Positions 1 through 13,082 are shown, counted from the stretch's first letter. The stretch: 64,000 nt of DNA from Chinchilla lanigera (GCF_000276665.1 NW_004955476.1:9033050-9097049), one strand, 5' to 3'. The notes: generated by a model not told the origin, from the letters alone. Numbers and translations: made by a program.

Positions 1-139
1 TTGGGCTCTCTGTAGTCCAGCCCCTGCTGGCTGCTACTCCTCCCTGGTATCCTCAGCTCTGAGCTTGCCAAGAGCTCACATATCACAGAATGAGGATGTG
101 TCTAAAAGTTCTCCCTTCAAATTGACTATGGACCTCAGC

Positions 140-215
140 AGAGTTCAGACTATATGCTACTCATCTTTGTATTCCCAGCAATCTTCAGTAAGTATTTGCC
201 AAATGAATAAATGAA
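140..215 (+). repeat. L2-like 3' tail remnant
   Basis: TATTCCCAGC followed by AGTAAGTATTTGCCAAATGA and ATAAATGAAC resembles the common end of LINE2 (an 'AATAAATATTTGTTGAATGA'-type tail). Old and divergent. Confidence 0.5.
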
Positions 216-353
216 CAGATATACCCCAATATTGGGCTCAGAGTATTCCAAGTCCTATTCTTATTTTACTCCAAGATGTCAACAATTATATACATCTGGA
301 GGCATACTATTCTTTTGCTAGTGAAAACCTGGGGGGACTTTTTGTTGGGGGAG

Positions 354-745
354 TGTCTTAGTTACTTTTCTTGTTGCTGAGACCCCACAAGTTAAAGGAC
401 AAAAGGTTTATCTCACCTCACAGTTTGTAGAGGTTTCAGTCTACAGTCAGCTGACCCCAAGGAAGGGTGGTATGGCAGAGGCGAAACAGTCCACGGCAGG
501 GCAGGCGGGAGGCAGCCGCCAGCAGCCTTCCCTCTCCCCCTTTATAGCCCATACAAGCTACAAGCCTACTGATTGGTGCTATCCCCACCCGGGGTGGGGC
601 TTCCAATACCTGTGCCCAGAACAAAGCTAAACCAATTTAGTTATCACGTGCTCTTTATCCCAGTATCACAACACCCTAGATTCAGCTACCTCCAAAAAGC
701 TCCACCTATGATCTGGGGACATCTAGACACACACTGTAATGGAGG
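354..745 (-). mobile_element. LTR/MaLR-like interspersed repeat, copy A
   Basis: Read on the minus strand, this ends with the same series of blocks as the segment at 12673-12843: a GACTG..GAAACCTC block, an AATAAACC-type polyadenylation motif, CCTTTAACTT, then CAGCAACAAGAAAAG and a terminal CTAAGACAC. This matches a rodent LTR-like family I know only by its sequence; the family name is not certain. The 5' part (minus sense) includes GTGATACTGGGATAAAG. Confidence 0.45.
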
Positions 746-1334
746 CACAGGAGCATAGCGATCAGTCTGAATATAACAAGGACTCAAATTTACTGAATGA
801 GTGAAAACACAAGTGGATGCATACACGACCTATCCACATCTCAGAAATGACGTGTCACCATTTCAGAGGAGAAGGGAGTTACAGCTGCATGTTTAACATT
901 ACTCTCTTGAAGATTTTTCAGCCTGTGTTCTCAGGGCTCAGAATCAATAGATGGGGTTAATGGAATGGTCACTCCTTATGTGGGATGGTGCCTGTGTTTC
1001 TACTTGTTTTCTGCTTTCTACTGTGTTTCTAGCCCTTCATCTGAAAGTTTTCACCCCAGGCCTTCCAGGCAAATCACTGCTGTTTTGACAGCTGGCTTTG
1101 TGGAAGCCACCCACCCTTTATAAATGAGCCTGCCGCCCGGCCCAAACAGGACATGTGCGGCATCTTCTCAGGCCCCACGTCACTGGGTCAGATGAAAGGC
1201 TGTGTGCTGACTGAAGTGCAGGGCCCCTCTTGCCTTTCACTTCCAACAGAAAAGTCAAGGGGCAGCTGCGTGCTCCTGACCTCTTACTCTAACTCCTGGC
1301 TTACTGAAGTTCCTGCAGAGCACAGTCCTCAGAC

Positions 1335-1480
1335 AGCACAGTCATTTCTTCTATGAGGGGAAACTGAGGCCTGGTAGGGCTACATGACTCCTCCAAGGTC
1401 ACCTGGTGGCTTAGTGCAACAGGAAATGCCCTGTTTTGCAGAGCAGAGGCCCCCTCTTCTGCTGTATCACACAAGGCCGG
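1335..1480 (-). repeat. MIR SINE remnant
   Basis: Contains GAGGGGAAACTGAGGCCTGG and CCAAGGTCACCTGGTGGCTT, the usual central-core words of MIR in reverse orientation. Confidence 0.6.
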
Positions 1481-2190
1481 GGACAGTTTCCGAGGTAGAT
1501 AATGCATGTGGTTTGCTCCACAGATCATAGAATTTCAGTTCAGAGAAATTCAGAGGCATTGCTGCAGACTGTGAGCCCTGATTTCTAAAATCCATCTATT
1601 ACTATGTACAAGCAACATCCCACAACACCCATGGTGTGTAGGCATTCATCTCATCACATCTCAAAAGTAGGAGGGAAAGAAACGTCATTCTTGGGGTTCT
1701 CTTTCCTGTTCTCTTGTGTGTAGCCTCTACTGTCAGTGTAAGGGCTTTTCTCTCCTTTGACTAATGGAGACCTCTGTTTAGCCGTCTTGACTGTGAACTT
1801 AATTCAGAGAGCAATTTAAGCAGATAGAAATGAGGTCTCTGGATCCAACCACCTTTCTTCCAAACTTTTATCTCTGGTATTACTATTGAGACACCATTAA
1901 TGAAACACAACAGCAAAGATCTCCCATGACACCAGTACCCCAATTTTCACTTTTTTTTCTACAGGCAGCTGAAGAGCTACATTCCCTTTCCCTCAACTAA
2001 TCGTCTCATGTACCAAGGCGATCTCCAAGTTTGGAGCAAAAACTCTTTTACACTGCCCCTTCCTCACATGCAGCCTCATTCCCATCATGGTATTCTATCT
2101 CTGCATGTTGCTGGAACACCTGCTTTTATTTTTCACTGGGGTTAGTCTCAGAGTGTAAGCAATAATCCAAGATGCTGAGTGTGTATATGT

Positions 2191-2192
<2 letters not shown>

Positions 2193-2235
<43 letters not shown>
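2193..2235 (+). repeat. (GT)n microsatellite
   Basis: Uninterrupted GT repeat abutting the tail end of the SINE at 2235-2411. On the minus strand it is a (CA)n extension of the SINE's 3' end, a usual way for microsatellites to be born. The histidine-rich frames predicted across it are artefacts. Confidence 0.97.
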
Positions 2236-2236
<1 letters not shown>

Positions 2237-2411
2237 TACTGGAGCTTGAACCCAGAACCTCTGCACTGAGTTAAGCTTCCAGCCTTTTTCAAATTTTTTA
2301 TTTTGAGACAAGGCCTAGCCAAGTAGCTACACTGCCCAGGCTGGGCACAAACTTACTGTTCAGCTGCCTCAGCCTCCCAGAGTGCTGGGATTACAGGTGT
2401 GCCCCGTTACA
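2235..2411 (-). mobile_element. B1-dID composite SINE
   Basis: On the minus strand, a B1-type unit (7SL-derived; CACCTGTAATCCCAGCACTC, GGAGGCTGAGGCAGC) is followed by an A-rich linker and an ID-like unit ending GGTTCTGGGTTCAAGCTCCA. This dimer order is that of B1-dID elements. No coding capacity. Confidence 0.8.
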
Positions 2412-3540
2412 ACCCACTCAAAAGCACTGACTCAAGTGCTAAAAATGGAAGTCAAGTTTCTTTGGGGGAAAAAGTCTACTTTTATTTTTTAAAAAAGTTA
2501 AATTCCTTTGGAGTGTTTCGACTAGAAACTGCAGATTAGATATATTGATAGGAAGGAAAAGTATTTTTGTAGAGCTCTCCAGAACTGAGAACTCTAAACA
2601 CTTGTACTCAGACCTGTTCAAAACTTGTAAAGTTGATCTTTTGCTGGGAACTCTGGTGAGATTTCAAACCTTTGGGTTAAATTGCTCTTCCTTTCCAACT
2701 ATCACGTGGCATTTCACTTTGAACTCCACATTCTCAGATTCGCCCACTTTGTGATTTTCCTTTCTTTCCCCTTTCTTTACTTCCTTTTGGCCCATTTCAA
2801 GTTTCAACCTGTTTTTCTAATCCACCATGTTTGTGAGAAAGAAATCTCACTAGATCCCATTAAATCTCATCAGATCTCAGATCCTCTCTAAAGTCAGGGT
2901 GAGACTTGATCATGAAGCGGGATCTCAGAACACCTATGGATGATCACAGCCTTGATACAGCACTCAGCAAATACTCCCTGGGGTGCTACCATGGCCATAT
3001 GCTCAGTGATGGCTGAGAACAGTGATTCACAAACAGCCAAGGGTCTCTGCTCTTATGGACTTAAACTCTGGTGGGACCAACAGACAGGAAAGACGTGAGT
3101 ACCTGCTGAGGTAATGCGGACCATGATAAACAGTGAAGCAGTAGGAGTCAGCAGGCAGTAAGAGGGAGCTACTGCACAGGGCAACAGTGTAGGTCTCCCA
3201 GAGAGGAATTAGCATTTTCTGTCTGTCCGTCCCTTGTCCATAAGCAGCAGAGATGTGCAAGAAACAGACTTCCCTGATCCTTTCTAGCCTCACACAAGGG
3301 TGCAGACAGCATACCATGTGCACCCATGCACACACTGGTAATGCCCAGAAAAGTGCACCTAGCACACACTTCCTTCAAAATAGCAATTTTTGTGGGAACA
3401 TTTAGACACAGCGATCTTCTACAGTTGATTAGTTGATTTTAAAAAACCATCCTTGTGATCAAAAATCTTTCCAAAAGGTATTTACTCAACTTTCTGCCTT
3501 GGTAAGGAAAGCTTCTAATGTTGAATCAGCTATGAGGACG

Positions 3541-3685
3541 TAGTGGTGGTGGTGGTGGTGGTGGCAGTGTTTTGGTGGTAGTGGTATTGGTGGTAGAGGT
3601 GGTGTCGGTGGAAGAGGTGTTCCTGATGCCGTTGGTGGTGTTTGTGATGGTGGTGGTACTGGTGTTGGTGGTGGTGGTGGTGGCG
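3541..3685 (+). repeat. Imperfect (GGT)n trinucleotide tract
   Basis: Repeating GGT/GTA units with interruptions. The proline- and histidine-rich frames on the minus strand arise from it and are not genes. Confidence 0.9.
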
Positions 3686-4984
3686 GCTCACAGCAGTTCA
3701 GCAACCCCAACCTATCTGCTTACTTTCTTGTCTTCTACCTTTGTGGTTTGTCTCAACACAATAGCTTAACCAAGGAATGTCCAAAAGGCAGTGACACAAC
3801 GTCCTAGGAGGACTATGCTGACCGACAGTGGTCCGAGGGAATGTGCCCAGGACTCTGCCCCTTTCCCAGGGTCCCCTTTCAGGGCACTCTCCTTGAGCAC
3901 CTCCAGTGTCCATGTCCTGGTCCTGAGCGCTCACAGATTTCTCTCACCTCTCCACGCTGGCAGAGTGAGGGCGGGAAGTCACACAACCCTCTGTCTTGGT
4001 GACAAGCTGGTGGTTTTGTGTGGTGGGGCAGTGGGGAAGGGTGGGGTGCAGGGAAAACTTTCTTCAAAGCAAACTCTATGAGGAATCCTGAATTCAAGAA
4101 AAGCCTTAAAATGAGTCCTCTGTGGCGGAAACCAGGTTGAAGGTACGAGCCCAGGCGAGCCCCCTGCTCCCCGTGACCTGATTCCTAGAACCCTGGGGCC
4201 CGAGGGCACTGAGGCTTTAATTATTGTATGGCCTGATACAGCTCCACTAGGTTAGCTGTTCCCAAACACGTGAGTCTTCTGAATTATCCAGAGAGTTTTT
4301 AAAAATCAGATTCTGGTCTCCATTCAGACTTTGATTCTCTGGGTCAGAGTAGGCCATGACCTTGAGGAAAAACAGCCTCCTTTTGCACTTTGCTTTCTCT
4401 TTCCCTCTTCTAGAACTGAGACGTGAGCTCAGACGCCTGCAAGGAGAGGAAAGTGAAGTCTCTTGTCCTTTTACCCCAGTCCAAAGCTAGAGCGAGTCCT
4501 CGGCCCACTGCTGTGGATCCAGGCCATCGAAAGGGAGTGGCTCCAGACTGCCAAAACTACAGACCCAAGACATGCAGCGTCGCTTTCCACCGGCCTTGTC
4601 CTCTGTGCTGTCTCTCTTGCTACAGGTCTAGCCAAGCGCGCTTGCCACGCTGCACTGGCGGGCTCAGGTTACAGCCAAGTGTCTCCCACGTCTTCATGAC
4701 CAGCTGATGGTCACAGTTAACGAGCCGGACAGTTAAAAGGGCACTTCTGATGGGACCTTCAGGAACTGGAACCTACCAGCTCCAGATGGCTAAGCGAGGA
4801 AGGAGGCGAACCTGCAGGCAGGAGCGGGCCACCAAAGGCAAAGCCCAACACGCAGCACTTCACTTTGCTGGAGGGAAAGAGACTCTGCTCTTCCTTCCTG
4901 TCAGGATTTCTGCTGTCACAGGGGGCCCAGGACCCTCCTCCTAGCGAGGGGGCCTGGGCTTGCTCTATGGTATGGGCAGGAAGT

Positions 4985-5072
4985 GAAATGGAAGGAAGGA
5001 GGAAGGAAAGAAGGAAGAAGGGGAGGAAAGGATGGAGGGAAAGGAGACAAAGCAATAGAAGAAGAAGAAAAT
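4985..5072 (+). repeat. Purine-rich (GGAA)n tract
   Basis: Almost pure A/G strand composed of GGAA, GAAG and GGGA units, grading into GAAGAAGAAG. Confidence 0.85.
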
Positions 5073-5689
5073 ATTCCAAGATGAAAATAGGAAACAAGGT
5101 GGTAAACAAGGTCTTTCTGAGAATTACCCAAGGCTGTTGCCATCACCGGCCATGCTATGCCACAGGCCCACGCCCTGCAGCACAGAAAGTCACGCCTAGC
5201 GGGCTCCTTCCGGGAAGGGCAAAGGCGACTCTCTTCCGGTGTCCTGCAGAAATCTGACTAGGAGATTAGTCACAGCAGACTCCAGGAGCCTCACCCAGTG
5301 CTCCAGGAAGCTGCTTTGACATCAGAGGTGGCAAATATGGTCTCAAGCGCGCTTGCAGCAAAGCCTTCCCAGAACACGAACAAAAATGTCCATCTCTCCC
5401 TACTAGAAGAAAACTGACAGCAAAAAAAGTAAATAAATAATAGGGTGTGTTCACTTCCCCAACATTTCTGATGCATCCAAGTCTCATATGATTTTTTCAG
5501 GACCTCTTCATTCCTTGTACACAAAAAAGGGCACTTGGGCCAGTGTTTGCTGATGTTACTTAAAGTTCTGTTCAGCCGGTTTGGCTAAAGGGTTCAGGAT
5601 TTCCCTAGCATGAACATTACATGGAGTGGAGCCCAGGAAGTGCTGGAACCCAAACAGTTAATTAGCAAGGCACCAAGGCTGCGTGTAAG

Positions 5690-6310
5690 AAGCAGCAGGC
5701 TCGGCTCTGGAAGTTGCTTATTTTTCTTGCAATAAAGAAAATAAAGCAAGTCATTCTAAGGACACTTATTAACCCCCAGGCGGGGTAACTGCTGTCAGAC
5801 ATGGGTCTGCTGGTCTTGCATTAACAGGAGCTCCCGCGCCTGGGTTTCCAAAGGCACCGTAATGCGCACACTGCCGTAGATAAGTGCTAACGCTGGGGCT
5901 TTGAGAAGCAAGCCCTGTGTCCAGCAAGTGCTTTTAAAAGCATCGCACTCTCAATGGCTGCTTGCGTAAAAGAAATTCATTTTATGTTAAAAAAATAAAA
6001 TGGAGAAAGCAAACAAGGGCGCATTCCATTGAGCAAGCATTTTCTTAGCTCATTTCAAGATAATCTCCTCCATTCACCGACCATTTCTCCAATGGGGGGA
6101 AACGTGGAAAGAGACGTTGGCTGTGTGCTCCACTTTGTACAGGCCTGCGACATAAAATAATGGAATGGTGATAAAACAAAAAAGAAAGGCCGTATAATAG
6201 TCAGGACACGCCAACCAATTTTAAATTGAATTACACAGCCTGCTAATCTTTATGATGGGATAAGATTTCCTTCAACATTACGCATCATACTAAAGTTTGC
6301 AGTGTGTCCC
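5690..6310. promoter_or_regulatory. Candidate conserved noncoding block
   Basis: No SINE, MIR or simple repeat is seen. The composition is AT-rich but complex, with many short TAAT/ATTA homeodomain-type cores, CpGs retained inside AT-rich sequence (GGCACCGTAATGCGCACAC at 5851-5869), and no coding potential in any frame. This texture is typical of developmental enhancers in gene-poor loci. Conservation is inferred, not measured. Confidence 0.35.
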
Positions 6311-8212
6311 CCCCTTGTCACATCCCCCACCCAGGCGCATGAGTCCCCGGCGAGACAGCTCGCTTGCGACCCCAAAAGCATCATGCCCACTGACTGCAAA
6401 GGCAGGGCACGGCTCTGGAAGGATCGCATTTTTATAGCTATTGTTGGTTGGTGTGTATCTGTATTTTACACCAGGGCAGAGCAAAGCAGCCTCTTGACAC
6501 TGGGCAGTTTCTCTGTACCCCAAGCACACCTTCTCTAAAAGGATAGAGCCAAGCATTCGTGTAGGGTAAAGCGATTTTTCAAAAACTGTAATATTGAGGA
6601 GTTTGTTGGATTTGGCAGCTGGAGGTACAGAACACTGTGTGTTGTATATCTCCGGAAGCAGCGACCCAGAGCTTCCACCTTGTCCAAGTGGAGACAGCCT
6701 GGTAGCTCTGCTAGAAGTAAGCCCGTAGGTCTGCCGTGTGTCTCTGGATTCTGTGTTCCTCCCACTCTCTGGGGGATGGAGGAGGATACCGATGAGAAGG
6801 GAAACAGTCCCTGACTCTACCCCACCCAGCTCTGATGACAGGAAATCACCAAGGATGGCAGAAGGGTGCCCCACAAGTCTCCGGAGACTTCATCCTCCAG
6901 TCAGAGGGCAGGGCATCAGGACTGGCTTTGGTCAAACTATTTCTAGGAGATTTGCGCTTAAAATGTAAGCTCCTTCCTTCTACCTCATATGATGAAATCT
7001 CACCTTGAAATGCATTCTAGCTTATTTGTAACCAGCATGAAAGCCACACCCATGGGCACTGACTTGTGAACCATAAAAGCATGCTTGTTATCAGAGAGTT
7101 TTATCTAGGACTTCTTATAAAACATTGCCCAGGCAAAGAAGGAGGTCATAGGTAAGCCTAAAACCGTAAGTTTGAGAACAACTCAAAGAGGCTATGGCAA
7201 ATCACGAGCTCCAGAACCACATAACCTTCTGTTTAGGATCTTTCTAAATTTTCTGCAGTCTTTTCACTGGGCGTCTGAGTCTCTACTCTCTCTGAGACAC
7301 ACAGACGGCTGTCTACAGTGCCCTAGTAAGGGCCAGTGGCTGCCCTTGCTGACCCCTGGGCACAGTTCCTGTGTGCCTGGCTATCTGAGTCACTTGCAGC
7401 TACAGTATCTCCAAGCCGGTCTGCGCCTGTGCCAGAAGTACATTTCAGCACGCCCACCCAACACAACTGTGTCTTACCGTAAAATTCCTAAAAAATCTAA
7501 GCATGCTCTATGCAGATTGCTTTGAAGCATCTTTACATTCTTACTAATTATAAAGAGGTAAAAACTGGAAATGTGGTACATAGGATCAGTGTGAAGTAAA
7601 AGTAAAAAGTTATATGTGTGATTTACCCCGGGGAGACAGTGCTAACCCCTGATCCTTCTAGCCACAGCTAAAGGACAAGAATGGGCGCTACCCCAGAGGG
7701 TTAGTCAAGGCACACAACCAGGACTGTGGCTGTAAGTTAGAACAAGCGCTTCAGCTCTACAGTTATCTGCATGGCTTCCTGCTCTACCTGACAGTCTGGA
7801 TGAACGCTCTAGTCCCTGTCACAGTGGAGAACAGGGCTGCAGCCAACACAGGCAGAGTCACTTCCGCATGCAGCTGTGCATGCAGACAGTGTGTTTCCCA
7901 CCGTCCCTCATTCTCGGGCTCTTCAAAGCACAAAACCTCCAGGAACAGGAGGTGCATCTATACCCCGAAGCTGTAACCACAGTTGGGCTTTCTGCTCATT
8001 TTTATAGGAGAATGATTAGTTTATTGCTAAATGTACTAGTGAAAGGATTCATTTTTCAGATCAGATGTAAGTCATGTTTAGGTTCTGTGGTCGCTACGCT
8101 TTCTGAACTCAGGCTTTCTATGTAGAACAGATTCTTCAAATGACAAATAGATGATGAAAATTCAACAGATCAGCGAGGCTTCCTAAGTCCCACCAAAACT
8201 CGTGAGTCACAA

Positions 8213-8390
8213 CCCAAGTGTGGCAGCACACACCTGAAGTTGCAGGATTCTGAGAGGCTGATGGAGGAGGATGGCGAATTCAAGCCTGGGCAACTTATCA
8301 AGACCCTGTCTCAAAACAAAAATGTAAGAGTAGGGTAGGATAGAGCTCAGTGCAAAGGCTCTGGGTTCAATCTCCAGTCCTAGAAAAAAA
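8213..8390 (+). mobile_element. B1-dID composite SINE
   Basis: B1-type left unit (GTGTGGCAGCACACACCTGA, AGACCCTGTCTCAAAAC), then an ID-like unit (AGCTCAGTGCAAAGGCTCTG, GGTTCAATCTCCAGTCC) and a short A-rich tail. Same arrangement as the copy at 2235-2411, opposite strand. Confidence 0.85.
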
Positions 8391-8859
8391 TTATAGTTAA
8401 CTACTCTAGCATTCTTCCTCTGAGGACTATTACCACTATCACTACGGCCACCACTACCACCCCTTCAAAAGCAGCATATGCTTTTGGTTGGTTATCAGTT
8501 CTAAATGCACAAGGTAAGGAGAAATAATTGCATAGGGCTTGGTGAGCACTGAATTCAAAGCAGTTGAATAACATGATTACAGTTGGAAAGCAAAGGAATT
8601 TCATTCTTGCAGTTTATAGAGGATTCAAAATGCAGAGATCGTATGTCTTATACTCAGACATCTCAAAATAAAAAGAAAGTTCACCTACCAGCCTTCCCCG
8701 ACAAAGGAGAAAAGCAGCATGGAAGGTCAGGGAGAGTCACACAAATGACAGGGAGAAAAGAAACAACATGGCTTAATTGTACAACTGTACCCTGAAATTA
8801 GAAGGAATAAATGCTATTTTTCTCCTCCTGCAACCTGAACAGTGTTTAAAAAGAAAAAA

Positions 8860-9400
8860 ATCACTGAGGAAAAAAGTTTCATACAATTTCACAAAGAACA
8901 CAGAACTCTCTATCATACCATCTAAATCTGTAGACAATAATGCATGCTGCTGTTAGCTACTTAATTATTCAATATGGACGTACTAAGTGCAGTTTTAAAA
9001 TTAATTCCAGATGTGCAAAAATCTAGGAAATACAAACAATGTAACTAAAATTAAGAAGTGTATTTTTTTTCCCAATGTGATTCTTTTCTGTAACATCATA
9101 AAAAAAATCTCCCTTAATTTCCAAAATTAAGAGCAGACATTTTTGATTAAGGGAAACTATAACTTATAGTTATGTATGTTTTAGAGGTTATTACAAATGC
9201 TAAAATCAAATGTCCTAAATAACCCTTGTTTCCAAAGACGATACATAAAAATTACATATAACACAATATGAACATGAAAATGACATATAACACAATATCA
9301 AAAGGTCACAAGGTAACAAAAGCAAATGCTGGCGTAAGAACAAACAGGTAATAAAAAATGAAAACTAAAGCAAATGAAAGGAATGTTCAATTGAGTCAAA
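8860..9400. other. AT-rich intronic stretch
   Basis: Strongly AT-rich, with short direct repeats such as TGACATATAACACAATATCA near 9281 and a similar ACATATAACACAATATGA near 9254. No gene or recognisable element. Confidence 0.5.
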
Positions 9401-9401
9401 T

Positions 9402-9437
<36 letters not shown>

Positions 9438-9438
9438 G
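9402..9438 (+). repeat. (CA)n microsatellite
   Basis: CA repeat with one interruption (CACAAACACAC) near 9424. Confidence 0.95.
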
Positions 9439-9869
9439 GTAGGAAAATGATAAAGCCAGCGCAGGAAAACATTATCAAATGTGGAATGTGTACACAAGGT
9501 AAATGGGAGTTCACTGCGTTATTTTTGCGATTTTTTTGAAAACTTGACGATTTTCCAAGAACAAACATTAAAACGCAAGTTAAACAGTCACAAATCCAGG
9601 AGGGCTGCCCATGGGGAAGGGGCCTGCTGGGAGGTCCTCGGGACTTGACCTCGACACTCCCCCGCTGGCCTGGCTACTTGCAGGACATTCGAGCCGCCTT
9701 GCAGGGACAGTGCTGTCATTGTGTCCTCCGGCCTCTCTCCTCCTGCTGGCCTCAGCAGGAGAACGTGCAGGGTGAGCTGATGCTCTGAAGAGCACTATAT
9801 CATCTGCGGCCTAATATTTCCCTTCCCTCCCCCTGGGCCAAATGCCACGTTGACAGCAAGGTCAGTTAA

Positions 9870-10100
9870 GTTACTATAAGGGATTTTTAATGAAAACAAT
9901 TATAAATTTAAAATAACTGTGTTTAAAGCATTTAACAGTCACTAGGGTCAAGTGATTACAGCAGTTACAAGCCCCGTGGGACGTGTTCACACCAAAACAA
10001 AGTGAATAAATTACCTCGGCAGGCGCGTGTAATCACTAAGTGACCACAGGGGTCAGGCGGAGCGGAACCCTGAACATGTTCACGCAAAACCAATAATGAA
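9870..10100. promoter_or_regulatory. Candidate conserved noncoding block
   Basis: Repeat-free, AT-rich left half (TTTTTAATG, AATTATAAATTTAAAATAAC) running into CpG-containing sequence (GGCAGGCGCGTGTAATCAC at 10018-10036). Enhancer-like by texture only. Confidence 0.25.
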
Positions 10101-11060
10101 AATTTATCAGTCGAAGGTGGGGAGGGGAACGCACAGAACTAGTGAGTGGAATGACAGACTGGAGCTGGAGGGCCAGGGAAATGTCACACAGGACCCAGGG
10201 GACAGCGGGGTCTAGATTCCAGAAGGAATGTGCAGGAGGCTTGGGGGAGGGAGTTGGATGGAAGTGATCCACCCAGCATCTGCAGGTTCAGAGCCACGGC
10301 CAAGGGTGTCTGTCCTCACGTGCAGACCCATGACAGGGCTTGGAAAAGCATTCTGACGTCCCCAGTGTGGGACACCCTCTGCCATCTACACAGCACGGGA
10401 CCTCGCTCCATGGGTGCTCCTCCAGCTGCAAATCCTCCCATCTAGTACTGTTCCTCCCTGGCTCTGCAAGAGGCGGCTGAAGTTTGGGGAAGCCGCACGC
10501 TATGTTCAGGCAGCAACATAAGGAGGAGAGGAAAACCACACTCTTACCAAAGAGTTACTCCTTGCTAGAGAGTCCACTGGGACAATCGCTCAGCAACTCG
10601 TTACCTAGAGGTGATGAGTTCCGGTGGTTTGAACACAGAGTGTGGGGGAGAAGGACAAGGACCAGCCGGGAGGCCAAGGCCAATTCCAGAACACAGGTAA
10701 CTTGAACTGGGTCTTAAAGAAGGGGAGCCAGACCAGCAGGCAAGCAGCAGGATGGACAGGACCAAATAGTCCTCGTTCAGCAAAAACGCACTGCGTGCTT
10801 ATTCTGCAGATAGTGACAGGGGACAAGAGAGCACTCCTCTTTAGCATCAGCCATCCATTCGCCCTCTGAATGTGCATTCTGAGAGCACTGCCGGCGTCCT
10901 GCCCCGCCTGTTGCTCTTCAGGACATGGGGAAGTTTCAAAAAGGAGAAAGCCAGAGAATTCAGGACTGGAAGAATAGAGTCACGTCCAGTGACTCAGCTC
11001 CTGCCTAGCTCTTTCATTGGCTCCAATGTGTCCCCAAGATGTCTTCCATCTTTCTGGATC

Positions 11061-11108
11061 TCCATCCATCCGTCCATCCATCATCCATCCACCACCCTCC
11101 ATCCACCA
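11061..11108 (+). repeat. (CATC)n tetranucleotide tract
   Basis: Imperfect CATC/CCAT repeats. Confidence 0.9.
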
Positions 11109-12399
11109 TGCATATATGCACCCATCGTTCAGACAAAATGTATTTACATGTACACATATGATTTGGACCATGAAGTGATTTTCTTTAGGACAAGAAAAGA
11201 TTCTTCAGTGTAAAGAAGGGTAAAGAGATAAGAAGCATGACCCAGCTGTTATTTGGATTTAACAAACACTCTTCCCCTATGCTGCTGCAGGCCAACAAAC
11301 AGCATGTGTTGTACACATGATCCATGTGAGAGAATGAACAGACAGGCAGCTCACAGACACCTACTGGAATTCAGAATTATACCCTGAGAAGAAAAGAAAC
11401 CTTCTAAATGAACTGCTTGAAACAGAGAGGCTATAAAATAAATTGTAATTCTAGGCTGGTAACTAGAAAAATCAGATTATGAATCCAAGACTGAGAAGGG
11501 CAGCACACGGAGACTGTGTTTGGAAGAAGCCCTGTAGGTACGAAGCTCTCCACGTAAGAACCGGGGGTTCTGGGCTCCAGGGGCTTTGGCAACTTCTCCT
11601 CTGCAAATTGTGCCTTCTTAGCACCACCTTCACCTCCTTATTCCCTGTGACCCTCAGGTGGTCACACAGCCGTGAGACCAGACGCATCCCACCGGCGGTC
11701 CCTGACACAGTACCTTTGAAGCCGCCCTTTGGGAAGCACTAAGCCCCTCACCAGCAAACAGTTGTCCTACATCTCACCACTGTGTTTTACTCAAAATGGC
11801 ATGTCTCAACTAGTTCCAGTTCCTACTAAATTTTGATTGCTTAAAAAATAAAAGCCTCAATTAAATGTGCAAGCCAGGCCTGGAAAGCACTGTGAAGCGT
11901 TTTCAGCCTGATCTGAAAGGGACCCTGGAGAACCTGGGAAGGCCTGGCCATGCTGGGGTTTGTAGGACAGGAGCTGGTAGGCGGGAGGGGTTCTGGAAGG
12001 AAGGAAGTGGAGAGGACAGGAAGTGGGTCAGGACACAGATAAGGAGCAGCAGGGAGACGGCAGGGAAAGGACAGCCACGCTCTCTCATGGGTGGCCCAAG
12101 GGTTCATCAGAAGTTAGGACACGGGGTCATGTGTATTTGGTCTGAGGCCCTTAGAAACAGAACAGGGTCCAGTTTCCAGTGACCAGCAGAGCCCCGTGCC
12201 CGCACTTTCCTCTGCTCGCTAGGCAGAGTGGGTCACAGACGCACACGGCACTGCAAGGCCGCTTTCCTAAGGTTCCCTCCTCTCCACATCCCTGTGTCTT
12301 CTGCTTCAAAGCATCCACCAGGCAAGAAGGAGGAGTTAGGCATGCTGGGAAATCCCAACACCCTGCTACGTTTCCGGTTTACTATCTATACATACTGGG

Positions 12400-12590
12400 T
12401 ATTCTTTATCCAACTTAACCTTACAACAATCCCTGGAGATTAGATATGGTAAGCATTCATGTTTCTCCTGTTGCAGATGAGTAAGTCGAAGAGGGCAGAA
12501 TCAACAGTGCTGAAACCGGGATTCAATCATGGGCAGGTTGAATCCAGTACACTTGCCTTCACCCTGCTACCACACTGCCTGTGATGCATG
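12400..12590 (-). repeat. MIR SINE remnant
   Basis: Reverse-orientation MIR words: TTGCAGATGAGTAAGTCGAA, then GAAACCGGGATTCAATC and the TACCACACTGCCTG end. Fairly full length for a MIR. Confidence 0.7.
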
Positions 12591-12672
12591 GGCGCGCACA
12601 TGTGCACACATTCTATCCCACAGGATGCACGCCAGCTGTCAGCAGGACTTGAGTGTGACTGACAGGGTATAG

Positions 12673-12843
12673 CAGTGTTGCAGTTTAGATCAGAAATGTC
12701 TCACAAAAGTCTCACGTGTTCGGCGGTGGGCATTTTGGAATACCATGGACTAAGTCCTCTGAGACCACAAGCCAAAATAAATCTCTCCTTTAAGTTTCAG
12801 ATGTCGGATGTTTTGTCCCAAGGATGAGAAAAGCACACTAACA
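12673..12843 (+). mobile_element. LTR/MaLR-like interspersed repeat, copy B (internally deleted)
   Basis: Begins TGTTGCAGTTTAGATCAGAA and continues through AATGTCTCACAAAAGTCTCA, the usual start of this family. It jumps to the 3' part with ACCATGGACTAAGTCCTCTG, AAAATAAATCTCTCCTTTAA and the terminal GCACACTAACAT. It shares its 3' half with the reverse copy at 354-745. Confidence 0.5.
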
Positions 12844-13082
12844 TAATAAGCAATCTCAGTATTTTTCAGTGTCATAATTTACTTCTTTTTATAATAATCA
12901 ATCAAAGAAGACTCTGTAGTGATTTTTCTGAAAGCCCTTGGGGGATAAAGATTTGCTGACAATGAGGATATTAAAAAATATGTGATGCAAACTCTCAAAT
13001 ACCACCTTGACTGTTAAGGGGAAACTGCAATCTTTATAGAGGAAAATTTGATAACACATAAAAAATTACATAGTTTGAACTA

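Noticed and set aside
3486..3769. Proline/histidine-rich and valine-rich frames
   Set aside because: Products of the imperfect GGT repeat.
6290..6874. 194-codon minus-strand open frame
   Set aside because: No similarity to a known family that I recognise and no exon signals in line with MPPED2; treated as chance.
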